A DNA stretch of 64,000 nucleotides from Streptomyces sp. AC555_RSS877 (GTDB taxonomy: Bacteria > Actinomycetota > Actinomycetes > Streptomycetales > Streptomycetaceae): assembly GCF_019049245.1 (NCBI RefSeq), contig NZ_JAGMUK010000181.1, forward strand, positions 63,580 to 127,579, written 5' to 3'. This document shows, in pieces, positions 1 through 8,534 of the stretch. Positions within the stretch are counted from its first letter, which is position 1; each line of letters opens with the position of its first letter. The notes under the pieces were generated by a model, which was not told the DNA's origin, did not search any database, and saw only the letters and a program-made list of their open reading frames with translations. Position numbers and translations under genes: made by a program.

Positions 1-510
1 CGGCTGGCCGATGAAGTAGTCCCCGTCGGCCATGACCCGCAGATCGCACGCCCAGGCGAACTCGGCGCCGAGGCCGAGAGCCGAACCGTTGAGGGCGGCG
101 ACGAAGAGGACACCGCTGGCGTTCATGCGGAGGAAGGTCGTGTGCAGACGTTCCAGCTGGAGGGCTCCCCGCATCGGGGTCCTGCGCATCACGGGCCCGA
201 GGAGGCGGGACCGGTCCACGTGCTTCGCCGCGCGTACGACGGCGGCGGCACCGCGTCGGCCGACGGTGGGGCTCGCGGCGCCCTCTTCCTGTAGCCACCG
301 GACCGCGGCATGGCTGACGAACCGCTCGGGATGTGCCCCGGTGAAGACGACGGCACGGATCTTCGGATCGAGGTCGGCTCGGGCGACCAGCCTGTCCAGC
401 TGCTGGGCGATGTCGAGGCCGAACACCTGGTGCCGGCCGCCGTCGACGCGGGCGACCAGGACGGTCCCGCGATCTTCGATCTCCAGATGGCCCTTGTCTT
501 TGTACGGCAT
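1..510 (-). CDS. enoyl-CoA hydratase/isomerase family protein (partial, C-terminus off the window)
   Basis: The minus strand reads 170 codons from an ATG at 508-510 to the window edge. The protein has the crotonase fold pattern: an early strand (VLVARVDGG), a FTGAHPERFVSHA stretch like the first oxyanion-hole region, and LNGSALGLGAEFAWACD as the second, with GLGAEFA matching the family's helix of the CoA-binding site. It should hydrate or isomerise a 2-enoyl-CoA. It is divergent from the TetR gene at 775, with the palindromic operator at 729-741 between them, so it is probably under that regulator. The catalytic acidic residues lie around the cut and cannot all be judged. The family call is firm; the substrate is unknown. 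Confidence 0.85.
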   Translation of the reverse strand, partial: MPYKDKGHLEIEDRGTVLVARVDGGRHQVFGLDIAQQLDRLVARADLDPKIRAVVFTGAHPERFVSHAAVRWLQEEGAASPTVGRRGAAAVVRAAKHVDRSRLLGPVMRRTPMRGALQLERLHTTFLRMNASGVLFVAALNGSALGLGAEFAWACDLRVMADGDYFIGQP

Positions 511-728
511 GAATTCTGCTCCCGGGCTGCGTTCATGGGGGTGGAAAATGCGGGGGAAGAACCGCGGATGCGTGTCGCAGTGCTGGGGCCGGGTTCCTCC
601 CGGTGGTTGCTGAGTCCGCAACAGGCGGCAGGAGACTGGAGCAGCGGGTGATGAGGTGCCCGAGGGCGGGCGCGCGTGTCCGGGACGGCATGTCATCTGC
701 GATGTGTACGATTGCCGTGAAGAATTAC

Positions 729-741
729 ATAACCAAGTTAT
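729..741. promoter_or_regulatory. palindromic operator ATAAC-N3-GTTAT, copy 1
   Basis: A perfect inverted repeat (ATAAC CAA GTTAT) lies 33 bp before the TetR ATG, in the divergent gap with the enoyl-CoA hydratase gene. The same palindrome, with matching flanks (ACATAACNNNGTTATT), recurs at 2402-2414 just before the SDR gene. A repeated short palindrome beside a TetR gene and a metabolic gene is what an autoregulating TetR operator looks like. The binding protein is inferred. Confidence 0.6.
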
Positions 742-774
742 TTCTGGTGTGTCAACAGTGGAGGCGTGCGAGAC

Positions 775-1458
775 ATGGCAGGGCGGACGAGGCTTGATGA
801 CGCACCGGAACGGCTTGTGCAGGCGGCCATCGGTCTGCTGGCCGAGCAGGGTCCGTCGGCTCTGAAGGTGCGCACGGTGGCCTCCGCGAGCGGACTGTCG
901 ACGATGGTGGTCTACAGCCACTTCGGCGGGATCCCCGAGCTGATGAGCGCTGTCGCCGACCACGGGTTCAAGGAACTCGGCAGAGCGTTCGGCCGGGTAC
1001 CGGTGACGGACGACCCGATCGCGGATCTCTTCGCCATGGCCTTGGCCTGCCGTCGGCTGGCCCGCGAGAACCCTCACCTCCACGACCTGATGTTCGGGCT
1101 GTCCACTCGGGCGACGTACCGGCCTCTGCCGGATACGGACCTTCGCCTGAGCGGGCATTCCCCGGCCTTTCGGGAAGCCCACGCCCATGTCACCGCAGCG
1201 TGCGAACGGCTCGTGCGCTCCGGCAGGGTCGAGCAGCAGGAACCCGAAGTCATCGCCGCCCAGCTGTGGAGCTACGTGCACGGTTACATCACCCTTGAAC
1301 TGGCTGAGCATTTCGTCGAGTTCGACGACGCCGTGACGCAGGTCCTCCTGCCGATGGGCGTGAACTTCGCTGTCGGCCTGGGTGACGAGCGGGAACGCGC
1401 CGAGGCCTCCCACGAGACCGGCGCGCGCCTGTACGACTCGCTGGTCCAAGACCGTTGA
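775..1458 (+). CDS. TetR/AcrR family transcriptional regulator, WHG-type C-terminal domain
   Basis: A 227-residue regulator. Residues ~8-55 form the TetR helix-turn-helix (QAAIGLLAEQGPSALKVRTVA, then STMVVYSHFGG as the recognition region). The C-terminal half contains LWSYVHGYITLEL, the W-x3-HG signature of the WHG ligand-binding domain common in actinobacterial TetR proteins. I chose the ATG at 775 because GGAGG at 760-764 is 10 bp upstream; the GTG at 766 would sit on top of it. The palindrome at 729-741 lies in its promoter and a second copy lies upstream of the SDR gene, so it probably represses itself, the divergent enoyl-CoA hydratase and the SDR. The ligand is unknown. Confidence 0.88.
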   Translation: MAGRTRLDDAPERLVQAAIGLLAEQGPSALKVRTVASASGLSTMVVYSHFGGIPELMSAVADHGFKELGRAFGRVPVTDDPIADLFAMALACRRLARENPHLHDLMFGLSTRATYRPLPDTDLRLSGHSPAFREAHAHVTAACERLVRSGRVEQQEPEVIAAQLWSYVHGYITLELAEHFVEFDDAVTQVLLPMGVNFAVGLGDERERAEASHETGARLYDSLVQDR

Positions 1459-1495
1459 GAGGTTGGGTGGTGGGGCGCAGCTCCGCCGTGTGCGG

Positions 1496-2392
1496 CTAGG
1501 ACGACCTGGTCTCCGCGGCAGGGGCATCGGTACCGGGCGTGAGTTGGTCATGCCTCCCCAGCGCTGTGACCTCGCGTTCGAGGGACGGAACCGCCCGGGC
1601 CGCGAAGCGCCTCGCCCAGGGCCAGGCCAGCGGTGAATTCAGCGCTCCCTTCGCCCAGTTGGCCACGACGACCGCACGCGGGACGTACACGCGGCTGCGT
1701 CGGCGCAGGAGCCCGTCGACGATCGCGGCAGCCGCCCGATCGGAGCTCGTGGTGACGTTGCCCGGATAGGGCAGCCGCCGGCGCAGCCCCTGGAAGGAGG
1801 GGAGGTCCGCCTCGGCGCCCCGGACGAGGTCCGTGTCGATCCAGGAGGGGTGCACCAGACCGACCGTGACCCCGAGATGCGCCACCTCCTGGCGGTAGGT
1901 CAGGGCGAGCAGCTCGGCCCCGGCCTTGCTCGCGCCGTACGAGGCCATCGCGGCCAGCGGCATGAACGACAGCGCGGACGCCACGACCAGCACGTGGCCC
2001 CGGCTGCGCTCCAGGTGCGGCGTCGCGTACTTGAGGGTGCGGAACACGCCGTTCAGGTTGATGTCCAGGACCCGCTCGAACGACGCCTCGTCCGTCTGCC
2101 GCACCGTCCCGTACGCCACGACGCCGGCATTGGCGACGACGAGGTCGATGCCGCCCATCACCTCCGCCGCCGCATCGATCGCCGACCGCAGGGCGGCACC
2201 GTCGCGCACATCGGCCTCACGCCAGGAAACGGCGGGACCCAGGTCCTCGGCGAGGTCGCGCAACCGATCGGGTTCCAGTCCGATCACGGTCACCCGAGCC
2301 CCTCGGGCGGCGGCCAGTCGGGCCACCTTCTCGCCGATGCCGCGTGCCGCGCCGGTGACAACCAGCCTTCTGCCCTGCAAGTCTCGTTTCAT
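1496..2392 (-). CDS. SDR family NAD(P)-dependent oxidoreductase
   Basis: A 298-aa short-chain dehydrogenase. The Rossmann motif TGAARGIG is at residues 13-20, NAG at 88-90, and the catalytic Ser139, Tyr152 and Lys156 (YGASK) are all present. The C-terminal ~45 residues (VANWAKGALNSPLAWPWARRF) extend past the usual 250-aa core, as in the larger SDRs of Actinobacteria annotated as short-chain dehydrogenases of lipid or steroid-like substrates. The ATG at 2390-2392 is only 9 bp from the operator at 2402-2414, so binding there would block transcription or initiation directly. It converges with the TetR gene. Substrate and cofactor preference cannot be read with certainty. Confidence 0.9.
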   Translation of the reverse strand: MKRDLQGRRLVVTGAARGIGEKVARLAAARGARVTVIGLEPDRLRDLAEDLGPAVSWREADVRDGAALRSAIDAAAEVMGGIDLVVANAGVVAYGTVRQTDEASFERVLDINLNGVFRTLKYATPHLERSRGHVLVVASALSFMPLAAMASYGASKAGAELLALTYRQEVAHLGVTVGLVHPSWIDTDLVRGAEADLPSFQGLRRRLPYPGNVTTSSDRAAAAIVDGLLRRRSRVYVPRAVVVANWAKGALNSPLAWPWARRFAARAVPSLEREVTALGRHDQLTPGTDAPAAETRSS

Positions 2393-2401
2393 GGCGGCAA
2401 C

Positions 2402-2414
2402 ATAACTTCGTTAT
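2402..2414. promoter_or_regulatory. palindromic operator ATAAC-N3-GTTAT, copy 2
   Basis: ATAAC TTC GTTAT, within the same ACATAACNNNGTTATT context as the copy at 729-741. It sits immediately upstream of the SDR start and in the 93-bp divergent gap with the HxlR gene, so it could control both. Identical half-sites and spacing in two promoters of one cluster make a shared regulator likely. Confidence 0.6.
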
Positions 2415-2485
2415 TGATGGAGCACAAGAGACCGCGCACCGGTCGCTGCTCGCTCACCTGGTGGGTCTCACGACTGGACGAACCT

Positions 2486-2995
2486 ATGCTGGCCGCTATG
2501 AGGCGGACATCCTTCGCGCAGTGGCCCTGCTCGATCGCGCGGACCATGGACCTGCTCGGGGACTGGTGGACGCCGTTGGTGCTGCGGGAGGCGTTCTACG
2601 GGATCCGGCGTTTCGACGCGTTCCAGGAGTCGCTGGGGATCGCCCGCAACACGCTGACGGACCGGCTGCGACGGCTGGTGGACGAGGGGCTGCTGGAGAA
2701 GCGGCCGTACCAGACGGAACCGGTGCGGTACGACTACATTCTCACCGAGAAGGGGCGCGATTTCTACGGCGTGCTGCTGGTGATGAACCGCTGGGGAGAC
2801 CGCTGGCTGGCCGGTGAGGCGGGCCCGCCGGTGACCATGCGTCATGAGGTGTGCGGCCAGGAGACCCACGCCGAGGTGGTGTGTGCCTCCTGCGGCGAGC
2901 CCATGACCGCGGAGAACACCCGTCCCCGGATGGGTCCCGGCTATCCGCCGCATCTGGCCGAACGGCCGGATGTGCGGGAGCGTTTCGCGGACTGA
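2486..2995 (+). CDS. HxlR/DUF24 family winged-helix regulator
   Basis: A 169-residue protein opening MLAAMRRTSFAQWPCSIART, the usual HxlR start with the conserved Cys just ahead of the helix-turn-helix (MDLLGDWWTPLVLREAFYGIRRFDAFQESLGIARNTLTDRL). The C-terminus adds a CxxC (VVCASCGEP) tail. HxlR proteins are redox- or metabolite-responsive regulators of neighbouring detoxification or catabolic genes. The ATG at 2486 has GGACGA 5 bp upstream; the ATG at 2498 (MRRTSF) is the alternative. It is divergent from the SDR and reads towards the SRPBCC/LLM pair, which it may control. Confidence 0.88.
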   Translation: MLAAMRRTSFAQWPCSIARTMDLLGDWWTPLVLREAFYGIRRFDAFQESLGIARNTLTDRLRRLVDEGLLEKRPYQTEPVRYDYILTEKGRDFYGVLLVMNRWGDRWLAGEAGPPVTMRHEVCGQETHAEVVCASCGEPMTAENTRPRMGPGYPPHLAERPDVRERFAD

Positions 2996-3108
2996 CTCGG
3001 CAGCGCCGTAAACCGGTGGCCGCCCTTGACAAGTGAGTCTATCTACGCAACTTTACTGATCAGCTACTGGTAAGAGGGTTCTCGGAGAGGCGAGGAGGCC
3101 GCGGGGCC

Positions 3109-3642
3109 ATGGAGTGGACGGGCGCGCGCTATGCGGACAAGCCGACGGTCGAGGTCCACACCTGGATCGCCGTCCCGCCCGACCCGGTGTGGATGCTGGT
3201 GTCCGACATCGAGCTGATGCCGCGTCTGAGTCCCGAGCTGCAGTCGGTGGAATGGCTCGACGGCAGGAGCGGCCCTGCTCTGGGGGCCCGGTTCGTCGGC
3301 CGGAGCAAGCATGAGGCGCTGGGGGAGTGGGCCACCACCTCCCACATAGTCGAGTACGAGCCGTCGAGCAGGCTTGCCTGGGCGGTCGAGGATCCGCAGC
3401 ACCCGACGGCGATCTGGCGGTTCACGTTGGAGCCGCAGGACGGCGGCACTCTGCTTCGGGAATGGATGCAGATGGGCCCGGCCCGCTCCGGCCTCTCCTT
3501 CGCCATCGACCGCATGCCGGACAAGGAGCAGAAGATCGTCTTCGTGCGCATGCGGGAGTTCGAGGCCAACATGACCCGCACCCTGGAAGAGATCAAGAAG
3601 CTGGCCGAGAGCCCCCGGACCCCGGGCGAGGCGAGTGCGTGA
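3109..3642 (+). CDS. SRPBCC family (START-like) protein
   Basis: A 177-aa protein with the polyketide-cyclase/SRPBCC layout: N-terminal strand VEVHTWIAVPPDPVWMLVSDIELMPRLSPELQSVEWLDG, central WATTSHIVEYEPSSRLAWAVED, and a long C-terminal helix (REFEANMTRTLEEIKKLAE). Such proteins bind hydrophobic small molecules in a cavity. An AGGAGG lies ~14 bp upstream of the ATG. Its stop TGA at 3640-3642 overlaps the ATG of the next gene by one base, so the two are translationally coupled. Coupling to a flavin-dependent oxygenase suggests it binds that enzyme's substrate or product; this is inference. Confidence 0.85.
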   Translation: MEWTGARYADKPTVEVHTWIAVPPDPVWMLVSDIELMPRLSPELQSVEWLDGRSGPALGARFVGRSKHEALGEWATTSHIVEYEPSSRLAWAVEDPQHPTAIWRFTLEPQDGGTLLREWMQMGPARSGLSFAIDRMPDKEQKIVFVRMREFEANMTRTLEEIKKLAESPRTPGEASA

Positions 3643-4703
3643 TGCGTACCTCCACCACGATCGAAGCCTCCGGGGGCGACTGGAGGGAGATCGTCGACTA
3701 CGTCACCGAGGCGGAAAAGCTCGGGCTGGACATCTGCTGGGTGGCGGAGGCGTGGGGCTCGGAGGCGCCCTCGCCGTTGGGCTATCTCGCCGCGAAGACG
3801 GAGCGCATGCTTCTCGGATCGGGCATCATCCAGCTCGGCACCCGCACACCGATGGCCATCGCCCGCGCCGCGATCACACTGTCGCAGATCTCCCAGGGGC
3901 GCTTCCTCCTCGGGCTGGGCCCCTCCGGACCGCAGGTGATCGAAGGGCTGCACGGCGTGCCTTTCGCCCGGCCGCTGTCCCGCATGCGCGAGACCGTCGA
4001 GATCGTGCGACAGGCCGCCTCGGGGGAGAAAGTCACCCACTCCGGGCGGGAGTTCCAGATGCCACTCCCCGGCGGCGACGGCAAGCCCATGCGTCTGTCC
4101 ATGCGCGCCGAGTACGACATCCCCGTCTACCTGGCCACCCTCTCGCCGAAGATGCTGCACCTGACCGGTGAGATCGCCGACGGCTGGCTGGGCACCAGTT
4201 TCGTACCCGAGGGCGCCCAGGAGGCGTACTTCGACCACCTGGACCGGGGCCTTGCCGACGCCGGTCGCAAGCGCGCCGACCTCGACATCTGCCAGGGCGC
4301 CGAGGTCGCCTTCGCGGACGACGAGGACGCGCTGCGCGCGATGGTGGCCGGACGCAAGAAGGAACTGGCCTTCAGCCTCGGCGGCATGGGATCTGCGACC
4401 ACGAACTTCTACAACAACGCCTACAGCCGCCAGGGATGGGCCGAGGTGGCGGCCGAGGTCCGGACCCGCTGGCAGGCCGGGGACCGGGACGGCGCCGCAG
4501 GCCTGGTCACCGACGAGATGGTGCTGGCGACCACACTGATCGGAACCGAGGACATGGTGCGCGAGCGGCTGCGCGTGTGGCGCGACGTCGGTGTCGACAC
4601 CGTCCGTTTCTATCCCGCCGGTGAGAGCCTCGACGCCCGGCTCGCCACCCTGGGCCGGGCCATCGGCCTGGTCCGCGACCTCGAGGATGAGGCGGCACGG
4701 TAA
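3642..4703 (+). CDS. LLM class flavin-dependent oxidoreductase (luciferase-like / F420-type)
   Basis: A 353-aa bacterial-luciferase-like TIM-barrel protein. Recognisable parts are DICWVAEAWGSEAPSPLGYLAAKTERMLLGSGI, the RFLLGLGPSGPQVIEGLHG phosphate-binding segment, and IPVYLATLSPKMLHLTGEIADGWLGT near the barrel end. These features fit the F420-dependent branch of the LLM family better than true luciferases, but the cofactor (FMN or F420) cannot be fixed by eye. It starts one base into the stop of the SRPBCC gene. Together with the SDR and enoyl-CoA hydratase it suggests breakdown or modification of a lipid- or terpenoid-like compound; the substrate is unknown. Confidence 0.88.
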   Translation: MRTSTTIEASGGDWREIVDYVTEAEKLGLDICWVAEAWGSEAPSPLGYLAAKTERMLLGSGIIQLGTRTPMAIARAAITLSQISQGRFLLGLGPSGPQVIEGLHGVPFARPLSRMRETVEIVRQAASGEKVTHSGREFQMPLPGGDGKPMRLSMRAEYDIPVYLATLSPKMLHLTGEIADGWLGTSFVPEGAQEAYFDHLDRGLADAGRKRADLDICQGAEVAFADDEDALRAMVAGRKKELAFSLGGMGSATTNFYNNAYSRQGWAEVAAEVRTRWQAGDRDGAAGLVTDEMVLATTLIGTEDMVRERLRVWRDVGVDTVRFYPAGESLDARLATLGRAIGLVRDLEDEAAR

Positions 4704-4765
4704 CGAGAGGCCAGGGCGCGGCCGAGGAGTGCCGCCCTGGGCCGACGCCATCCACCAGACCCGTT

Positions 4766-5062
4766 TCAGTCCGACCGGGCGCTGATGCCGTCGGCAGCCA
4801 GGCCCGACATCAGCAGGGTGATCGTATGGAACGTCCTGTTCAGGGCGTCCTCCCGGTCCGCCGCGGCGGCGATGATCTGGTTGCCCTCGCACAGGCCGGC
4901 CAACAGCAGCCGGGCGGCAGTGGGGACGGGAACGTCCGGTTGCAGTTCACCGCGTTCGTCCAAAGCGGTCAGCAGCCGTTCGATTTGAGGCTGGGCGACG
5001 GTGTCGTTGATGTGCCGGTACTGCGTTCCCAGGACCGAGGGTGCCTGGGCCATCAGCTCCCG
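4766..5062 (-). pseudogene. TetR regulator remnant (C-terminal domain only)
   Basis: Minus-strand residues from RELMAQAPSVLGTQYRHIND through PTAARLLLAGLCEGNQIIAAAAD to DGISARSD look like the C-terminal ligand-binding half of a TetR regulator. There is no helix-turn-helix upstream: the reading frame runs on past ~5062 into sequence that is antisense to the 3' end of another gene (5069-5320). The N-terminal half is therefore lost. The open frame up to 5335 is accidental. Confidence 0.55.
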
Positions 5063-5068
5063 GTGCAG

Positions 5069-5320
5069 GGGTCGTCGATCGCCGTCGCCCGCGACGCCCA
5101 AGGCCGGCCCCTGGCCACGGCAGCCCTCACCGGACCCGATCCGTACGAGATGACGGGAGCCCTCCTGGCCTGGGGCGCCGCCCATGCGGCCCGGCCGGAT
5201 GCCGTCCTCGAGCCCGGTGCGCACGGCCCGGTCGCCGCCTTCGGCCTCGACACTCTCAGGCTCGGGGCCGCCGAAGCCGGAGTACACGAAGTCGACGGGG
5301 CGTCGGCCCGCCGTCGATGA
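5069..5320 (+). pseudogene. remnant of a saccharopine dehydrogenase-like (trans-acting enoyl reductase type) gene, 3' end
   Basis: Plus-strand codons read SIAVARDAQGRPLATAALTG, then PDPYEMTGALLAWGAA, then AFGLDTLRLGAAEAGV. This matches the C-terminal end of actinobacterial saccharopine-dehydrogenase-like NADP-binding proteins (the ..DPYxLTGALLAWAA.. and ..AFGLDAL.. signatures). The N-terminal Rossmann domain is missing: upstream of ~5069 the DNA becomes the antisense of the TetR remnant. Two partial genes therefore meet head to head within a few bases. The family call rests on recall of these signatures. Confidence 0.5.
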
Positions 5321-5542
5321 TGGCTGAAGGGGCATAGATCACGGCGCCGGGACGCTGAAGCGGATGCCCGGGGAACCACTGCCGAGGTGGTGAACCACAG
5401 GGGCGCTTCCCTCGTCCTCCACCGGCTTCCTCGCGGCGGGCGGTGACGGATGCCGCCTTTGTCGAGTTGATGAACAGGTTGTTGGATCGGGAGCGAGTCG
5501 GCCCGTCACCGGAGCCGGCGCCCCAACGGAGAGGAACCTTCC

Positions 5543-6955
5543 ATGGATGAGCAGGGCGAGCACTTCGACGTCGTCGTCCTCGGAGCGGGCCCCGGCGGTT
5601 ACGTCGCCGCCGTCCGCGCGGCCCAGCTCGGCAAGAGCGTCGCGGTCGTCGAGGAGAAGTACTGGGGCGGCGTCTGTCTGAACGTGGGCTGTATCCCCAC
5701 CAAGGCCCTGTTGCGCAACGCCGAGCTCGTGCATGTCTTCACGCGCGAGGCGAAGACGTTCGGCATCAAGGTCGAGGGAAAGGTGTCCTTCGACTACGGC
5801 GAGGCTTTCCGGCGCAGCCGGAAGGTCGCGGACGGCCGGGTGAAGGGCGTCCACTACCTGATGAAGAAGAACAAGATCACGGAGATCAGCGGGCGCGGCA
5901 CATTCCGCGATCCGCACACGCTCCAGGTGGCCGACTACGACGGCAACACCCGCACCATCGGCTTCGATCACTGCATCATCGCCACCGGCGCGACACCGAA
6001 GCTGCTGCCCGGCACCCGCCGCACCTCCCGCGTGGTGACGTACGAGGAGCAGATCCTCGCCGAGGACCTTCCGCAGTCGATCGTGATCGCCGGCGCCGGC
6101 GCGATCGGCATCGAGTTCGCCTACGTGCTGCACAACTACGGCGTGAAGGTCACGATCGTCGAGTTCCTGGACCGGATGGCACCCCTGGAGGACGCCGAGG
6201 TCTCCGCCGAACTGGCCAAACAGTACCGGCGCCTGGGCATCGACGTGCTCACCTCCACCAGGGTCGACTCCATCGACGAGTCCGGCCCACAGGTCCGCGT
6301 CACGGTCACCGGCAAGGACGGCGCGCAGCAGGTCCTGGAGGCCGACAAGGTCCTGCAGGCGATCGGCTTCGCACCGAACGTGACTGGTTACGGCCTGGAG
6401 AACACCGGCGTGGCGGTCACCGAGCGCGGCGCCATCGACGTCGACGGGCGCTGCCGCACCTCCGTCCCGCACATCTACGCCATCGGGGACGTCACCGCGC
6501 AGCTGATGCTCGCGCACGCCGCCGAGGCCATGGGCGTCATCGCCGCCGAGACGATCGCGGACGCGGAGACCATGGAGCTGGACTACGCGATGATCCCGCG
6601 CGCCACCTTCTGCCAGCCGCAGATCGCCAGCTTCGGCTACACCGAGGCCCAGGCCCGGGAGAAGGGCTACGACGTCAAGGTCGCGAAGTTCCCCTTCACC
6701 GCGAACGCCAAGGCGCACGGCCTGGGTGACGCGAGTGGCTTCGTGAAGCTCATCAGCGATGCCAGGTACGGCGAACTGATCGGCGGCCACCTGATCGGCC
6801 CGGACGTCACCGAACTCCTCCCCGAACTGACCCTGGCCCAGCAGTGGGACCTCACCGTCCACGAGGTCGCCCGCAACGTCCACGCCCACCCGACCCTGGG
6901 CGAGGCCGTCAAGGAAGCCGTCCACGGCCTCGCGGGACACATGATCAACATGTAG
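5543..6955 (+). CDS. lpdA: dihydrolipoyl dehydrogenase (E3)
   Basis: A 470-aa flavoprotein that reoxidises dihydrolipoyl groups of 2-oxoacid dehydrogenase complexes, passing electrons through FAD to NAD. The FAD-binding GAGPGG lies at residues 14-19. The redox pair C45-x4-C50 is in GGVCLNVGCIPTKALL, the NAD-binding GAGAIGIEFAYVL is in the middle, and the dimer-interface HAHPTLGEAVKEA with the catalytic His-Glu pair is near the C-terminus. Length is normal. GAGAGGAACCTTCC precedes the ATG as ribosome-binding site. No E1/E2 genes are adjacent, so it is a free-standing copy, as common in Streptomyces. Confidence 0.96.
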   Translation: MDEQGEHFDVVVLGAGPGGYVAAVRAAQLGKSVAVVEEKYWGGVCLNVGCIPTKALLRNAELVHVFTREAKTFGIKVEGKVSFDYGEAFRRSRKVADGRVKGVHYLMKKNKITEISGRGTFRDPHTLQVADYDGNTRTIGFDHCIIATGATPKLLPGTRRTSRVVTYEEQILAEDLPQSIVIAGAGAIGIEFAYVLHNYGVKVTIVEFLDRMAPLEDAEVSAELAKQYRRLGIDVLTSTRVDSIDESGPQVRVTVTGKDGAQQVLEADKVLQAIGFAPNVTGYGLENTGVAVTERGAIDVDGRCRTSVPHIYAIGDVTAQLMLAHAAEAMGVIAAETIADAETMELDYAMIPRATFCQPQIASFGYTEAQAREKGYDVKVAKFPFTANAKAHGLGDASGFVKLISDARYGELIGGHLIGPDVTELLPELTLAQQWDLTVHEVARNVHAHPTLGEAVKEAVHGLAGHMINM

Positions 6956-7233
6956 CAGGGCGCCCGGCGTAGCGGCAACAGGGCCCGTTGGTGCTCGGAT
7001 CGGTTTCACGACCTCGAGTTTCCAAAGGGCCCTGACCCCTTGTCGGGGCGCCGCGACCGCCGCACGGTGGCGCGGCGCTTCCCGGGGGAGATGTCTCGCG
7101 AGCTCTCGTCCTGGCCGTGGCGCCCGCTCGGTACGGCAGAGACACGGTCGTGGAGCAGGGGCGGTGCCTCTGGGCAGTGAACCTCGGGAAGTCACGTACG
7201 CATCGAGGGGCCGTCGACGGCAGGATCCGCAGC

Positions 7234-8288
7234 CTAGGCCACGGGCAGTGCGGGCTGGGTGACGAGGGAGGCGTCACCGCCCTGGACGGCGTTCCGGGCG
7301 CGGGCGGTCGCCTCGTGGGGCACTCCCAGGGGGATGGCGCTGACGTCGGACAGAGGCCCGAACTGCTCCGGGGCGAGCTGGACGTCCAGGGCGCCCAGGT
7401 AGTCGTCGAGCTGGGTGAGGTTGCGCGGGCCGATGATCGGCACGAACGAGGTGGACGCCTGGGCGGCAGGCTCACGCAGCCATGCCACCGACACCTGGCG
7501 GGCGTGGCGCCGGTCTCCTCGGCGATGGCCAGGACGGTGTCGACGACGGCGGTCTTCTGGTCGGTGCTCTCGGTGTGCACGAGCGTCTTGAGATCGCTCA
7601 GCCGTCCCTTCGTGCTGCGGCGGTACTTGCCGGTCAGCAGTCCGCCGCCGAGCGGGGACCACAGGGCGGCGCCGAGGCCCAGGCTTTCGGCCATCGGCAG
7701 CAGCTCACGGTCGGGGGTCCTCTCGACGAGGCTGTACTCGATCTGGATGCCCGTGACCGGTGCCCAGTTCTTCAGGTCCGCGAGGGTGGCGGCGCGGGAG
7801 ACACGCCAGGCGGGGAAGTTGTGCAGGGCGGCGTGGAGGATCTTGCCGGAGCTGACCAGGTCGTCCAGTCCGCGCAGGATCTCCTCCATGGGGGTGAGGT
7901 CGTCGGGGAAGTGGACCCAGTACAGGTCGATGTAGTCGGTGCCGAGGCGCTTCAGGCTCGCCTCCAGCGAAGTGACCATGTTCTTGCGGCTGTTGCCGGT
8001 CGTGGAGATGCCGGGCTGCGGTCCGGCCCCGTTGGTGAACTTGGTGGCCAGGACGAAGTGGTCCCGGTCGGGGGCGACGAACTTCCCCACCAGCTCTTCG
8101 GACTCGCCGAACTGGTAGCCGTCCGCGGTGTCGAGAAACGTTCCGCCGGCCTCGGCGAACCTCTCGAACATCCGGCGCGACTCGTCCGGCTCGGCACCGG
8201 CACCCCATCCGGTGCCGAAGTTCCCCGTGCCGAGTGCGTACTCGGAGACGCGAAGTCCGGTCCGCCGTCCGAAGGCCGTGTAACGCAT
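7234..8288 (-). pseudogene. aldo/keto reductase, disrupted by a 1-bp frameshift
   Basis: The gene starts at the ATG at 8286-8288 behind AGGAGA (MRYTAFGRRTGLRVSEYALGTGNFG). It shows the AKR features DTADGYQFGESEE (Asp/Tyr), LATKFTNGAG (Lys) and LYWVHFPDDLTPMEEILRGLDDL (His). At ~7497 the frame breaks: after EETGATPA the sequence continues QVSVAWLREPAAQ, FVPIIGPRNLTQLDDYLGAL and the C-terminus in another frame, ending at 7234. The break fits loss of one C from a CCC run. Unrepaired, the protein would carry ~190 unrelated residues. Either a recent pseudogene or a sequencing error. It is divergent from the interrupted TetR gene at 8535. Confidence 0.75.
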
Positions 8289-8456
8289 CAGATCTCCTTG
8301 GTGCTGATTTCGCATCGATGGCCGGGGCGGGCGGTGGTTCCGGCGCCGGTCCGGACGTTGGCCCGGGCGGTGGCGTGAAGGGGGCGCCCAATGCGTCCTG
8401 GGCGGGCGCGTCGGCGACCGCCCTTCCCCGTGCGGCGCGATGCGGGCGTGGCTATG

Positions 8457-8530
8457 TAAGACGATCGGTCTACTTAAGCCTCCACCGTAGCGGGCCCGAC
8501 CGGCTTATATAAAACGATCGGTATCCTTAG
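8457..8530. promoter_or_regulatory. two direct operator-like repeats (ACGATCGGT) between the aldo/keto reductase and TetR genes
   Basis: TAAGACGATCGGTCTACTTA (8457-8476) and AAAACGATCGGTATCCTTAG (8511-8530) share AACGATCGGT-like cores around the palindrome CGATCG, 53 bp apart. The second copy ends 4 bp before the GTG of the TetR gene and the first lies in the promoter region of the reductase. ACCGATCGT-type sites are common operators of TetR regulators of oxidoreductases, so these are likely sites of the adjacent, now broken, regulator. Confidence 0.55.
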
Positions 8531-8534
8531 GGGC

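Noticed and set aside
6979..7034. Inverted repeat CAGGGCCC/GGGCCCTG downstream of lpdA as a terminator
   Set aside because: The 40-nt loop and lack of T-run make it weak; GC-rich 8-mers of this kind occur by chance.
5339..7195. A 618-codon minus-strand frame over lpdA
   Set aside because: lpdA on the plus strand has complete motifs; the other frame has no recognisable domain.
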